From positions 1 through 64,000 of the forward strand of contig CAZOZP010000008.1 in NCBI GenBank assembly GCA_964584325.1: 64,000 nt of DNA, in the 5' to 3' direction. This stretch comes from CAZOZP01 sp964584325. GTDB taxonomy: Bacteria > Bacteroidota > Ignavibacteria > Ignavibacteriales > Melioribacteraceae. The notes under the pieces were generated by a model, which had not been told where the DNA came from, did not search any database, and saw only the letters and a program-made list of their open reading frames with translations. Below, piece after piece: positions 53,173 to 61,129 of the stretch. Position 1 is the first letter of the stretch. The number at the start of each line of letters is the position of its first letter. The translations under genes were made by a program, and so were the position numbers.

Positions 53173-54630
53173 ATGAAAAGCTTTACTTTATTTATTATTG
53201 CAGCAATAGTTACAGCAGGAAGTTTATTTTCACAGACAGTTTACCTTACTGTTCAGGTTGATATGTCTGTACAGCAGAGTTTAGGAAATTTTGATACTGC
53301 TTCAGGCGCTGTTTATGTTGCCGGCAGTTTCAATGAATGGTCTGTTGGGGCTACACAGTTGGAAGACGCTGATTCCGATTTAATTTATAGTGCAACGCTT
53401 GAAGTTATTCCTAACACGACTTATGCCTATAAATTTGTTATGGGTGCAGACGGATGGGAAGGCGACCCCAACAGAGAAGTTGTAGTTGCTGATGTAGATG
53501 TAACTGTTGCTCCTGATTATTTCAACAGAGTTCGTCCTATAGAAAGAAAAGATATTGGTGTTCTTTATATCTGCGATATGACTTATGAAATAGGTTCAGG
53601 CAGATTTGATCCAAATACACAGATTGTTCAAGTTCGAAGTGCACTATTTGGATGGGATGCTACAGCTCCCCAAATGACTGCTAATCCGTTAAAACCAAAT
53701 GAATATGAATATGAAGCAGTTCAGTATTTAGGAGAAGGAGATAATTTACCAGGACATAAATTCACATATTCAAATGCAGACGGTTCAAACGTTACCTGGG
53801 AATCAGATGCTGCTGAAACAGGAAATTATACACAGATAGTAACTGCAGTCGATATGGCCGCTGAATTTATGACCGTATCACGTAACTTTAGTGATCTTTG
53901 CGATTGTGGCATATTTACACATAATCCTTTTACCCTGAAATTCAGATGTAATACGAACTTTAATCCTATTTCTTCAGCTAACAATCAGCCCTTTAGTGTT
54001 GTAAATACAGTTCATATTTTCGGTAGCGTTGATCCTTTGAAATGGCCAAGCGGGGGCTGGCCTTCAGATGAAATCGGTCTGGGTATTGAATTAACAGATA
54101 CTGATGAAGACGGAATATTTGAAGCAGAAGTTAATTTTAATATTTATTCGCCGTTGATGATACAATATAAATATGGTATTAACTATGGTGATTCTGCAAA
54201 TAATCAGGGCGCCAATGACAATGAAAACGGTGTCGGACAAGATCACTTCGTTACTTTTCCTGATTACATTGTGTATGGAGTTGTTGATGATACATTTAAT
54301 GTGATGAGGGAAAATCCTGCAATCGGAACAGAAGATGAAGCAGATGTTGTTCCTTCTGAATTCTCCTTGTCGCAAAATTATCCTAATCCTTTTAATCCGG
54401 CAACAACAATAAGATATTCCATCCCGTCAGGTGTAGAAATGTTGCACGCAAAGTCTCTGCGGGTATATGATATATTAGGAAGAGAGGTGGCTGTTCTTGT
54501 AAACCAAAGACAAGCAGCCGGTAATTACGAAGTAAAATTCGATGCTTCAGGACTCGCCTCCGGAATGTATATATATAGGCTAAAGTCCGGCAACTTTTCG
54601 GATTCAAAGAGGATGATGCTGGTAAAATAG
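53173..54630 (+). CDS. secreted protein with CBM/E-set modules and T9SS sorting domain
   Basis: This 485-residue protein has a signal peptide (ending GSLFSQT). At least two beta-sandwich modules follow. The first (about residues 22-115, GAVYVAGSFNEWSVGATQLEDAD and YAYKFVMGADGWEGDPNRE) looks like a CBM20/CBM48 starch- or glycogen-binding domain. A second similar one lies near 245-375 (HIFGSVDPLKWPSGGWP, IQYKYGINYGDSA). The C-terminus is a textbook Ignavibacteria-type T9SS sorting domain: SLSQNYPNPFNPATTIRYSIP, VYDILGREVAVLV, GMYIYRLKSGNFSDSKRMMLVK. It is probably surface bound through PorU/PorV encoded at 3848-9027. No catalytic domain was seen. Confidence 0.85.
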   Translation: MKSFTLFIIAAIVTAGSLFSQTVYLTVQVDMSVQQSLGNFDTASGAVYVAGSFNEWSVGATQLEDADSDLIYSATLEVIPNTTYAYKFVMGADGWEGDPNREVVVADVDVTVAPDYFNRVRPIERKDIGVLYICDMTYEIGSGRFDPNTQIVQVRSALFGWDATAPQMTANPLKPNEYEYEAVQYLGEGDNLPGHKFTYSNADGSNVTWESDAAETGNYTQIVTAVDMAAEFMTVSRNFSDLCDCGIFTHNPFTLKFRCNTNFNPISSANNQPFSVVNTVHIFGSVDPLKWPSGGWPSDEIGLGIELTDTDEDGIFEAEVNFNIYSPLMIQYKYGINYGDSANNQGANDNENGVGQDHFVTFPDYIVYGVVDDTFNVMRENPAIGTEDEADVVPSEFSLSQNYPNPFNPATTIRYSIPSGVEMLHAKSLRVYDILGREVAVLVNQRQAAGNYEVKFDASGLASGMYIYRLKSGNFSDSKRMMLVK

Positions 54631-54642
54631 TGACAGGGTAAC
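54630..54642 (+). repeat. left 13-bp inverted repeat flanking the repeat-rich gap
   Basis: GTGACAGGGTAAC overlaps the stop codon of the T9SS cargo gene by one base. Its exact reverse complement lies at 55655-55667, just past the 21-bp minisatellite. Confidence 0.6.
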
Positions 54643-54650
54643 AGAGTTGG

Positions 54651-54677
54651 GGCGGGCTAAAGTGTTCGCCTTTTTTT
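54651..54677 (+). terminator. intrinsic terminator after the T9SS cargo gene
   Basis: GGCGGGC (54651-54657) pairs with GTTCGCC (54664-54670), including two G-U pairs, with a 6-nt loop, followed by seven T residues. Confidence 0.7.
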
Positions 54678-54730
54678 ATTAATTCTATAACTTTTCGCGA
54701 AAATACTGCCGGGTGACTTAAGGCTCTCGA

Positions 54731-54763
54731 AGAATCGTGATGCGTGAAGCGTAAAGCGTGACG
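54731..54763. repeat. 7-mer tandem array inside a dispersed 19-bp repeat
   Basis: Four 7-mers, CGTGATG CGTGAAG CGTAAAG CGTGACG, occupy 54736-54763. The first 19 bp (54731-54749, AGAATCGTGATGCGTGAAG) recur with one change at 54885-54903. A related GTGAAGC array occurs at 64-88. No gene is seen between 54631 and 55081. Confidence 0.6.
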
Positions 54764-54884
54764 AGTAAAAAAGTGTACATTCATCAGAAAAATGATGCTT
54801 AAATCCACAGAGCGGAAAAGTAATAATCTGAACCCCTGATTTTTGTGATTAAATGATTAACAGGATTAAAGACCATAGCCGTTC

Positions 54885-54903
54885 AGAATCGTGGTGCGTG
54901 AAG
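54885..54903. repeat. second copy of the 19-bp intergenic repeat
   Basis: AGAATCGTGGTGCGTGAAG matches 54731-54749 at 18 of 19 positions. Immediately after it comes a GAGCGGAGTCGAAG motif, of unknown meaning. Confidence 0.5.
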
Positions 54904-55081
54904 ATACGGTTGCTGAGCGGAGTCGAAGCGGTATTCCTCCGTGGCACTCGTATGTCCTCTGAAAATTCGGCAGTTACTTGAAAGCAAAAAGCTATCATCG
55001 CCTTAAGGTGCGGAATCTAATCAAAAAAGATAAAACCCTCTGTGCCTTCAGTGTCCTCTGTGGTGAATTTTCCTGTCTCTC

Positions 55082-55648
55082 TGCCACATTGTCAGAAAAT
55101 TATTTAGCAATGAAGCGGATGCACTTGGAAATGCCATCGAACAACTTCAAAATGAGATGTGTTCACTTCGCAATGCCGTCGAAAAACTTCGCAACGCCCC
55201 CTGACTCTGCCACATTGTCAGCGAATCTTTTAGAAATGAACCGGGCATACTTGGAAATGCCATCGAACAACTTCAAAATGAGATGTGTTCGCTTCACAAT
55301 GTTATCGAAAAACTTCGCAATGCCGTCGAACAACTTCACAATGCTATGTGACTCTGCCACATTGTCAGTGAATCACTTCACAATGCCATCGAACAACTTC
55401 AAAATGAGATGTGTTCGCTTCACAATGTTATCGAAAAACTTCGCAATGCCGTCGAACAACTTCACAATGCTATGTGACTCTGCCACATTGTCAGCGAATC
55501 ACTTCACAATGACATCGAGCAACTTCACAATGAGATGTGTTCACTCAAGAATGCCATCGAACAACTTCACAATGAGATGTGTTCACTCAAGAATGTCACC
55601 GAACAACTTCACAATGAGATGTGTTCACTTCACAATGCCATCGAACAA
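55082..55648. repeat. 27-unit 21-bp minisatellite
   Basis: The region divides exactly into 27 units of 21 bp with no insertion or deletion. The commonest unit is CTTCACAATGCCATCGAACA plus A. Units vary by substitution and form higher-order blocks: the block from 55271 to 55375 recurs almost unchanged at 55397-55501. One forward frame is open through the array (heptapeptide FTMPSNN type) and extends from a TTG at 54978 to 55712, but has no ribosome site. A second frame reads as coiled-coil heptads (LHNAIEQ, LQNEMCS) but is broken by TGA in units 6, 13 and 19. Coding status is doubtful; it is annotated as a repeat. Confidence 0.9.
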
Positions 55649-55654
55649 TAACTT

Positions 55655-55667
55655 GTTACCCTGTCAC
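55655..55667 (-). repeat. right 13-bp inverted repeat flanking the repeat-rich gap
   Basis: GTTACCCTGTCAC is the exact reverse complement of 54630-54642. It is followed by further short GTTAC/GTCACT alternations up to the end of nrfA. Confidence 0.6.
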
Positions 55668-55708
55668 TCTGTTACTTTGTCACTTTACCTCATCACTTTG
55701 TTACATCA

Positions 55709-57196
55709 CTAATACTTAATAAGCGTTCCCTGACGCTTTTTAGCATCTTCATCCCACTTAACAGCAGTCGTTTTCAGGAAATCATCCTTGTCTGCAATAA
55801 GTTCAGGCATATTAAGTCCGATATACTTCTGTGCTTTCTCTTTGGTTGAAATGTCAGGAAGAGCGATAGGGTAGTTAACGCCTTTTTTAACAAGAATAAC
55901 AGCAATTTCTTTTCTTGCTTCCTTAGCCTTATCTATTGAAAGTCCGATAACTCTCATAGCTTCAACAGGAGAGTGGAATCCGAGAGCATTGGCGGCCGCA
56001 ACCCAGTCCCATCTCCACTGAGCCTGGCGAATAAGCTTTAGAGCCGGTGCCATTTCAGCATCCTGTGCACCGTTATCCCAAGCTGTTTTTGCTTCAATAT
56101 GTGCCGATGCAAGTTCTTTTTCAGCAACACGTCGCAGTTCTTCAAGTTTATCCTGTCTGATATAAACATCTTCTATAAGAGAAGCAGTTTCCTCGCGGTG
56201 ACAAACCTGACAACTATTGGCTACGTTATTAAGCGGACTCTGAATATGGTGATCGGTAAATTTTACACCGCCTTCGCTCTTGTAAGGCATATGGCAGTCA
56301 GAGCAGGAAACACCGCGTTTTGCGTGCACACCGGTTGAATACAATTCATAATCAGGGTGCTGAGCCTTTAACATTGGTGCGCGACTAAGAGAATGAGTCC
56401 AGTCTGTAAAACCGGCTTCGTCGTAATACTTTTCCATCTGTTCTGCGGTCATACCATTCTTCCAGGGGAATGTAAGATACTTTCCTTCTCCCTTGAAATA
56501 ATATTCCACATGGCATTGTGCGCAGACAAGTGAACGCATTTCCTGTTGTGTGAGATTTTCAACATCTTTTCCCATACTCTTTAGGCCGTCAATTAGTGCC
56601 GGACGAGTAATTTTAAGATTCATTGTCTTGTTGTCGTGGCAATCCTGACATCCGATCGGATTAATAACTTCGCTGCCTAAGGAAGTCCACGAGCCCTTAT
56701 AAAAGTTTTCAGCTCCCATCGTCTGCATTACGCGGGGTACATCTGTACTTTTGCAGCTCCAGCAGGTTGCAGGCTGAGGTGATACCTTGTTACCGCCTGT
56801 ACGAAGTGTATTGCGGATATCTTTAACCGCATTTGCATGGCCGCGGCCCTGACTGTAGTCTTTTGAAAAAGCATAGCCTGCCCACATAACAACAAGTTCA
56901 GGATACTTCTCAAGATAATCAACCATTTTTGATCCGCCGTGTTTGGATTCAAAGTCGGTTTCACTTGTTTTTCTGTAGCTTTGATATTGGCGAGGGAAAT
57001 TCTCGCCCCAAACTTCATTCCTGGGTTCCCAATCTGCAATTGGTTTGAGCATCTGTAATGCATAAGTTCCTTCACTGCGTCTTTCAACAATAGATGATGC
57101 AAATAAACCGATTATAAAAACAACAACGACTGTAACAATGAACAAAGTCCAGGCGGCCCATGGCTTTGTTTTCACAATTTCCTGAATCGGTTTCAT
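55709..57196 (-). CDS. nrfA: ammonia-forming cytochrome c nitrite reductase, catalytic subunit
   Basis: This 495-residue periplasmic pentaheme enzyme reduces nitrite to ammonium with six electrons. The five heme sites are CWSCK (the diagnostic lysine-ligated catalytic heme), CQDCH, CAQCH, CSDCH and CQVCH. One N-terminal membrane/signal segment (AAWTLFIVTVVVVFIIGLF) is present. AAGGA lies upstream of the ATG. It follows nrfH by 3 bp, the standard nrfHA order. Confidence 0.97.
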   Translation of the reverse strand: MKPIQEIVKTKPWAAWTLFIVTVVVVFIIGLFASSIVERRSEGTYALQMLKPIADWEPRNEVWGENFPRQYQSYRKTSETDFESKHGGSKMVDYLEKYPELVVMWAGYAFSKDYSQGRGHANAVKDIRNTLRTGGNKVSPQPATCWSCKSTDVPRVMQTMGAENFYKGSWTSLGSEVINPIGCQDCHDNKTMNLKITRPALIDGLKSMGKDVENLTQQEMRSLVCAQCHVEYYFKGEGKYLTFPWKNGMTAEQMEKYYDEAGFTDWTHSLSRAPMLKAQHPDYELYSTGVHAKRGVSCSDCHMPYKSEGGVKFTDHHIQSPLNNVANSCQVCHREETASLIEDVYIRQDKLEELRRVAEKELASAHIEAKTAWDNGAQDAEMAPALKLIRQAQWRWDWVAAANALGFHSPVEAMRVIGLSIDKAKEARKEIAVILVKKGVNYPIALPDISTKEKAQKYIGLNMPELIADKDDFLKTTAVKWDEDAKKRQGTLIKY

Positions 57197-57199
57197 AAA

Positions 57200-57814
57200 T
57201 CAATCCTTTTTTTTATTTGAAATTAAATTATCAAGCCATTTTGGTAAAACGGGAGGGGGCAGTGGTACTCTTGCGTAAGGAGCAGATGAAAGACTATTTA
57301 CTCTTCCGTGAGGAACCTCGCGGTGGCAGTCCACGCATAGCCTTCCCTCAGATGAAATATGCTTTCCGCTTATTGATCTTAAACCCACCGGATGAATAAG
57401 ATCAGAATGACAGCGGATGCAGTTGTTCTGAACAGCATCTTTACCGGCTTCCTTAATTCTGATAACCTGTGGTTCAAGTCTGAAGGTAAAAACATAAGAA
57501 TGCCGCATACCGTCTTGTGCCTTAAAAAAATATGTCGAAAAAATATTATCCTGCGGCACATGGCAATCGTTGCAGACAGTTACTCTTCCGTGCGAACTGT
57601 TTTTCCAGGTGGCATATTGCGGAGCCATAACATGACAATTGACACAGGTTTCGGGTTTGTCGGACATATAAGAAACTGCATTGGAAGTATGGAAGATATT
57701 AAGGCCCAAACCTCCGATTACTCCAAGCAAAATAATAACGGGAATTTTCCATTTTGGAGGAGGAGATAAAAAGAGAAAAATATTTTTGATTTTACTTAAT
57801 ATTCCTGTTTTCAT
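57200..57814 (-). CDS. nrfH: cytochrome c nitrite reductase small subunit (quinol dehydrogenase)
   Basis: This 204-residue NapC/NirT-family tetraheme cytochrome passes electrons from menaquinol to NrfA. It has one N-terminal membrane helix (WKIPVIILLGVIGGLGLNIFHT) and four CxxCH sites: CVNCH (followed by VM, the NrfH CxxCHxM signature), CNDCH, CIRCH and CVDCH. The N-terminal extension before the helix is about 20 residues. Spacing to its neighbours is 2-3 bp. Confidence 0.95.
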   Translation of the reverse strand: MKTGILSKIKNIFLFLSPPPKWKIPVIILLGVIGGLGLNIFHTSNAVSYMSDKPETCVNCHVMAPQYATWKNSSHGRVTVCNDCHVPQDNIFSTYFFKAQDGMRHSYVFTFRLEPQVIRIKEAGKDAVQNNCIRCHSDLIHPVGLRSISGKHISSEGRLCVDCHREVPHGRVNSLSSAPYARVPLPPPVLPKWLDNLISNKKKD

Positions 57815-57816
57815 CT

Positions 57817-58875
57817 TCAGTCCTGTTTCTTCTTAAGTTCTTCGGTACTTACAGGGTGTGAATAGGAATCAATGTTTTCATACAGTTTAATGTATGTTTT
57901 ACCGTCTATCCCGTTATCCCAGGTTCCGGATAAAATTCCTGTAAGAATAATTATAGAATATATTAAAATAATTGTGAAAAAGACAAAAGTTTTCGGAAAT
58001 TTCTTTTTTAACGGAATACTTTCGAGATAAAGTGTGTCTTTAACCGGACAAGCATCAACACAACTAAGGCAGGCAGTGCATTCATCTGATACTACATAAT
58101 TAACCTTATCTACTTTAATGCGTGAGGGACAAGCTTTTGCACAAAGACTGCAATCAATACAGCTTTCCTTAGCACGCTTTATCTTTAAGGGAGATAAAAG
58201 AGATAATATTCCGAGCAGTGCTCCGTACGGACAGAGGTATCTGCACCAGAAATTTCTGATAAAAACAGAAAGAAAAAACAGTATTGAGATAACTATCAGA
58301 GAAAACCTGGAGATATCGGCAAAAAAATAGTACATCTTAATATCAGCTGTAATATTGTATGGAGAATCCAGAAAAAGTCTGATTGCAAGAGCATCCATTA
58401 AAACAAATATAGCATAGATGAAAAATGCCAGAAGCAGATACTTTAGCGAACGCAGAATAAAATCCGGGAAGTTGGGAATCTTCGGAGTCTTTTTGAATAG
58501 TTTTTTGTAGAATTTATCCCCGGCATCCCCGGTAAGTTCAGATAAAAATCCGACAGGACAAATCCAACTGCAGAATGACTTCCCGAAAACAAATGATACC
58601 GCAAGAATCGCAAGAAATATTACTAGTCCGGCAGGATGAGCCCAATGGATATTGCCTGTAAGAAAAAAATAATAGGCATTCATCAGAGAACTTATCGGCA
58701 GGAATGCTTCAGCTCCGGGCGGACGGTAACCACTGCCATTAATTCCGCCGGTCTCAAGATAAACGGCGAAAAAATAATACTCAATGCCTATCCAAATGCA
58801 AATAAGACTGAATAATACCTGAGAAAAGAATCTGTATTTCTGAATCGGGTTATCTGTGTTTTTAATAATCTTCAT
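57817..58875 (-). CDS. NapH/NosR-like membrane ferredoxin of the nrf operon
   Basis: This 352-residue protein has about five membrane helices. The cytoplasmic-side cysteine motifs are CSWICPVG and CRYLCPYG (NapH/NosR-type), followed by two 4Fe-4S sites, CIDCSLCAKACP and CTACLSCVDACP. Such proteins carry electrons in or out of the quinone pool for periplasmic reductases. The ATG at 58873-58875 (MKIIKNTDN) is used because a TTG further upstream adds residues with no membrane-protein character. It is the first gene of the ferredoxin-nrfH-nrfA transcript. Its exact electron path is not established. Confidence 0.85.
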   Translation of the reverse strand: MKIIKNTDNPIQKYRFFSQVLFSLICIWIGIEYYFFAVYLETGGINGSGYRPPGAEAFLPISSLMNAYYFFLTGNIHWAHPAGLVIFLAILAVSFVFGKSFCSWICPVGFLSELTGDAGDKFYKKLFKKTPKIPNFPDFILRSLKYLLLAFFIYAIFVLMDALAIRLFLDSPYNITADIKMYYFFADISRFSLIVISILFFLSVFIRNFWCRYLCPYGALLGILSLLSPLKIKRAKESCIDCSLCAKACPSRIKVDKVNYVVSDECTACLSCVDACPVKDTLYLESIPLKKKFPKTFVFFTIILIYSIIILTGILSGTWDNGIDGKTYIKLYENIDSYSHPVSTEELKKKQD

Positions 58876-59185
58876 AATCGGATAAAATATTCTGATAACA
58901 AAATACGAATTAAAACCGTAATTGCAAAAGGGTAATTCAAAAAAAATAAGAAGATCAAAAAATTGCAAGGTGAAGGGATGAGTGTCTGAATTAATTTGTG
59001 CGAGTATAAGTGTATGTTATTAAAAGGCCAAAATATGATTGGTTTGATTTTGATATTTATTGAAAAACAAAAATATAATAATTAAATGAATAAATTAGAA
59101 TTACATATAATTTTATTATTTTTGAAAAACAGGTTCATAAATACAAGTTATTTATGATTTATACTTTCATAATGGGGTAAGGCTA

Positions 59186-61120
59186 ATGCTGAGATTTATA
59201 ATTTTATTTTGTTTTTTTCTTTGTTCACATTTAGCAATAAAAGCGCAAAGCTTTGGCGATATTTCGGATGAAGAATTAGGAACTGAGATATTTAACAAAT
59301 ATTCTGATGAAGATGCAGTTGTTCTTTTTGATATAGGAAATATTAAAATATCTCCAAATTTCACTTATGAATATGAAAGACACATCAGGATTAAAGTCTT
59401 AAAAGAAAACGGGAAACGCAAAGCGGACTTTAAAATAAGGTATTACCATGAAGACGAATTCAGAATTAAGGATGCTTCGACTTTTACACCTGACGGAGAA
59501 GAATATGAACTTGACGATGATAATATCTATTATGAGAAAGACGGTTACAGTAAAACAGTTAGTTTTGCCATGCCCGGCGTTACGGTTGGTTCTATAATTG
59601 AAGTAAAGTACAGATTGTATTCTGAAATAGTTTCAAGCATTCCGACTTGGTTTTTTCAGAAAGATATTTTTACTTGTAAGAGTGAGATAACCGTGCGTCT
59701 TCCTGCCGGATTTCAATACAGTATCCTAAAAAAGAATTTTGAAATTTATGATATTAAAGGAAACAAGAATGAAGAATTTGATCTCTATAAAATCGGAGAA
59801 AAATTAGGAGTATTTACCTGGACAGCGGAGAATTTACCAGGGATAAAAGAAGATGATTATATTGATAATGTTGAAAATGAATATGTTTCTCTTATCTTCC
59901 TTTTAAGAAGTTATAGTGCAGGCGCACATACAATTAATTTTGCTTCTACTTGGGATGATATAGCTAAGAGGGTATCCAAGGTTTATGAATCGAAGATAGA
60001 CGATGACGTTATGGATGAGAAAAGATTTGAAAATATCTCAGGAAATTCAGCTTCGGCGCGTATTAAGGCTAAAAATATATATTCGTTTGTAAGGGATAGT
60101 ATAAAACTGATAGAAGGAAAGTCTTTATTTGGATCCGGATTAAATGATGCTGAAACAATTCTGAAAAAGAAAACCCAGACTCAAAACGAATCCGTTATAC
60201 TCTTGATTAGTCTTTTAAGGCAAGCCGGAATAAAAGCAAATCCGGTTTTTATTAGTACAAGAAACAATGGACTTATAAATCCAAATTTTTGTGATACCGA
60301 CCAGTTTAATAAAAATATCTGCCTGGCCAATATAGGCGGGAAGAATTGTTTCCTTAATCCTTTCGGCGACGGAGATCAGAAAATTCCATTCGGTTATTTA
60401 TCTACTAACACTGATGTGGGATTCGGATTATTGGTTGATGAAGATAAAGGGCAGATTATAAAAATTGAAGCATCAACACCGAAAAATAATATTACAATTC
60501 AGTCAGAGGCATCATTATTGGAAGATTATTCTCTGCAATTGAACAGTACTATAATTTATGATGGCTTTTTGGGCTTTGCGGAGAAAGCAAAAATTAAGAA
60601 AGAAAATGAAAATGATTATGTTAAAAACTTTGTAAAAACCTTGCATAAGAACGCCGTTGTCGATTCATTTTCCTTTAGCGGATTGGATTCTGCTGATGTT
60701 CCTCTGACACTAAAGTTATCTTGTACTCTTAATAATTATGCAGAGGAAGCCGGTGATTTATTGCTTCTTTCAATTCCAATGTTTACTAAGATAGATAAAA
60801 ATCCTTTTACTGCAGAAAAAAGAGCAGCACCGATTAAATATAAAAACAATTCAACTGTATCGGAAAAAATTACGTTAATTGAACCTCAGGGGTTTGTTCT
60901 AGGTGAAATTCCAACCCAAAAAATATATGCAATGGATAATAACATATATAAACTTAACTGGTCAAATGCAGAAGGGAAAAATATTTTCACAAGATTTAGA
61001 ACAATTACACAAAGAGTATTTTCTTTAGATGGTTACCCGCAAATTAAGAAATTATACGAAAACATAATTTCTGCTGATAGTTATCAGATTGTTTATAAAA
61101 AATCTTCTCTTCAAAACTAG
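59186..61120 (+). CDS. DUF3857/transglutaminase-fold protein with degenerate active site
   Basis: This 644-residue secreted protein has a signal peptide (ending LAIKAQS), a DUF3857 region (about 40-230) and a transglutaminase-like core (about 280-400). When aligned to the next gene, the catalytic Cys position is Gln (Q333, in TQTQNESVILLISLLRQAGI) and the His position is Lys (in QFNKNICL). It probably binds rather than cuts or cross-links. Upstream is a 310-bp divergent gap from the nrf operon, in which only AT-rich sequence is seen. Confidence 0.82.
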   Translation: MLRFIILFCFFLCSHLAIKAQSFGDISDEELGTEIFNKYSDEDAVVLFDIGNIKISPNFTYEYERHIRIKVLKENGKRKADFKIRYYHEDEFRIKDASTFTPDGEEYELDDDNIYYEKDGYSKTVSFAMPGVTVGSIIEVKYRLYSEIVSSIPTWFFQKDIFTCKSEITVRLPAGFQYSILKKNFEIYDIKGNKNEEFDLYKIGEKLGVFTWTAENLPGIKEDDYIDNVENEYVSLIFLLRSYSAGAHTINFASTWDDIAKRVSKVYESKIDDDVMDEKRFENISGNSASARIKAKNIYSFVRDSIKLIEGKSLFGSGLNDAETILKKKTQTQNESVILLISLLRQAGIKANPVFISTRNNGLINPNFCDTDQFNKNICLANIGGKNCFLNPFGDGDQKIPFGYLSTNTDVGFGLLVDEDKGQIIKIEASTPKNNITIQSEASLLEDYSLQLNSTIIYDGFLGFAEKAKIKKENENDYVKNFVKTLHKNAVVDSFSFSGLDSADVPLTLKLSCTLNNYAEEAGDLLLLSIPMFTKIDKNPFTAEKRAAPIKYKNNSTVSEKITLIEPQGFVLGEIPTQKIYAMDNNIYKLNWSNAEGKNIFTRFRTITQRVFSLDGYPQIKKLYENIISADSYQIVYKKSSLQN

Positions 61121-61129
61121 TATGGTATT

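Noticed and set aside
55163..55360. A 65-codon minus-strand frame in the same repeats
   Set aside because: It is the antisense reading of the 21-bp units and is broken by stops on both sides.
55082..55648. Possible CRISPR array
   Set aside because: Units are contiguous 21-mers with no unique spacers between constant repeats, and no cas gene is near.
54978..55712. A 244-codon forward open frame through the minisatellite
   Set aside because: It starts at a TTG without a ribosome site, its composition is entirely dictated by the 21-bp repeat, and it overlaps the end of nrfA. It is treated as a repeat; coding remains possible but unsupported.
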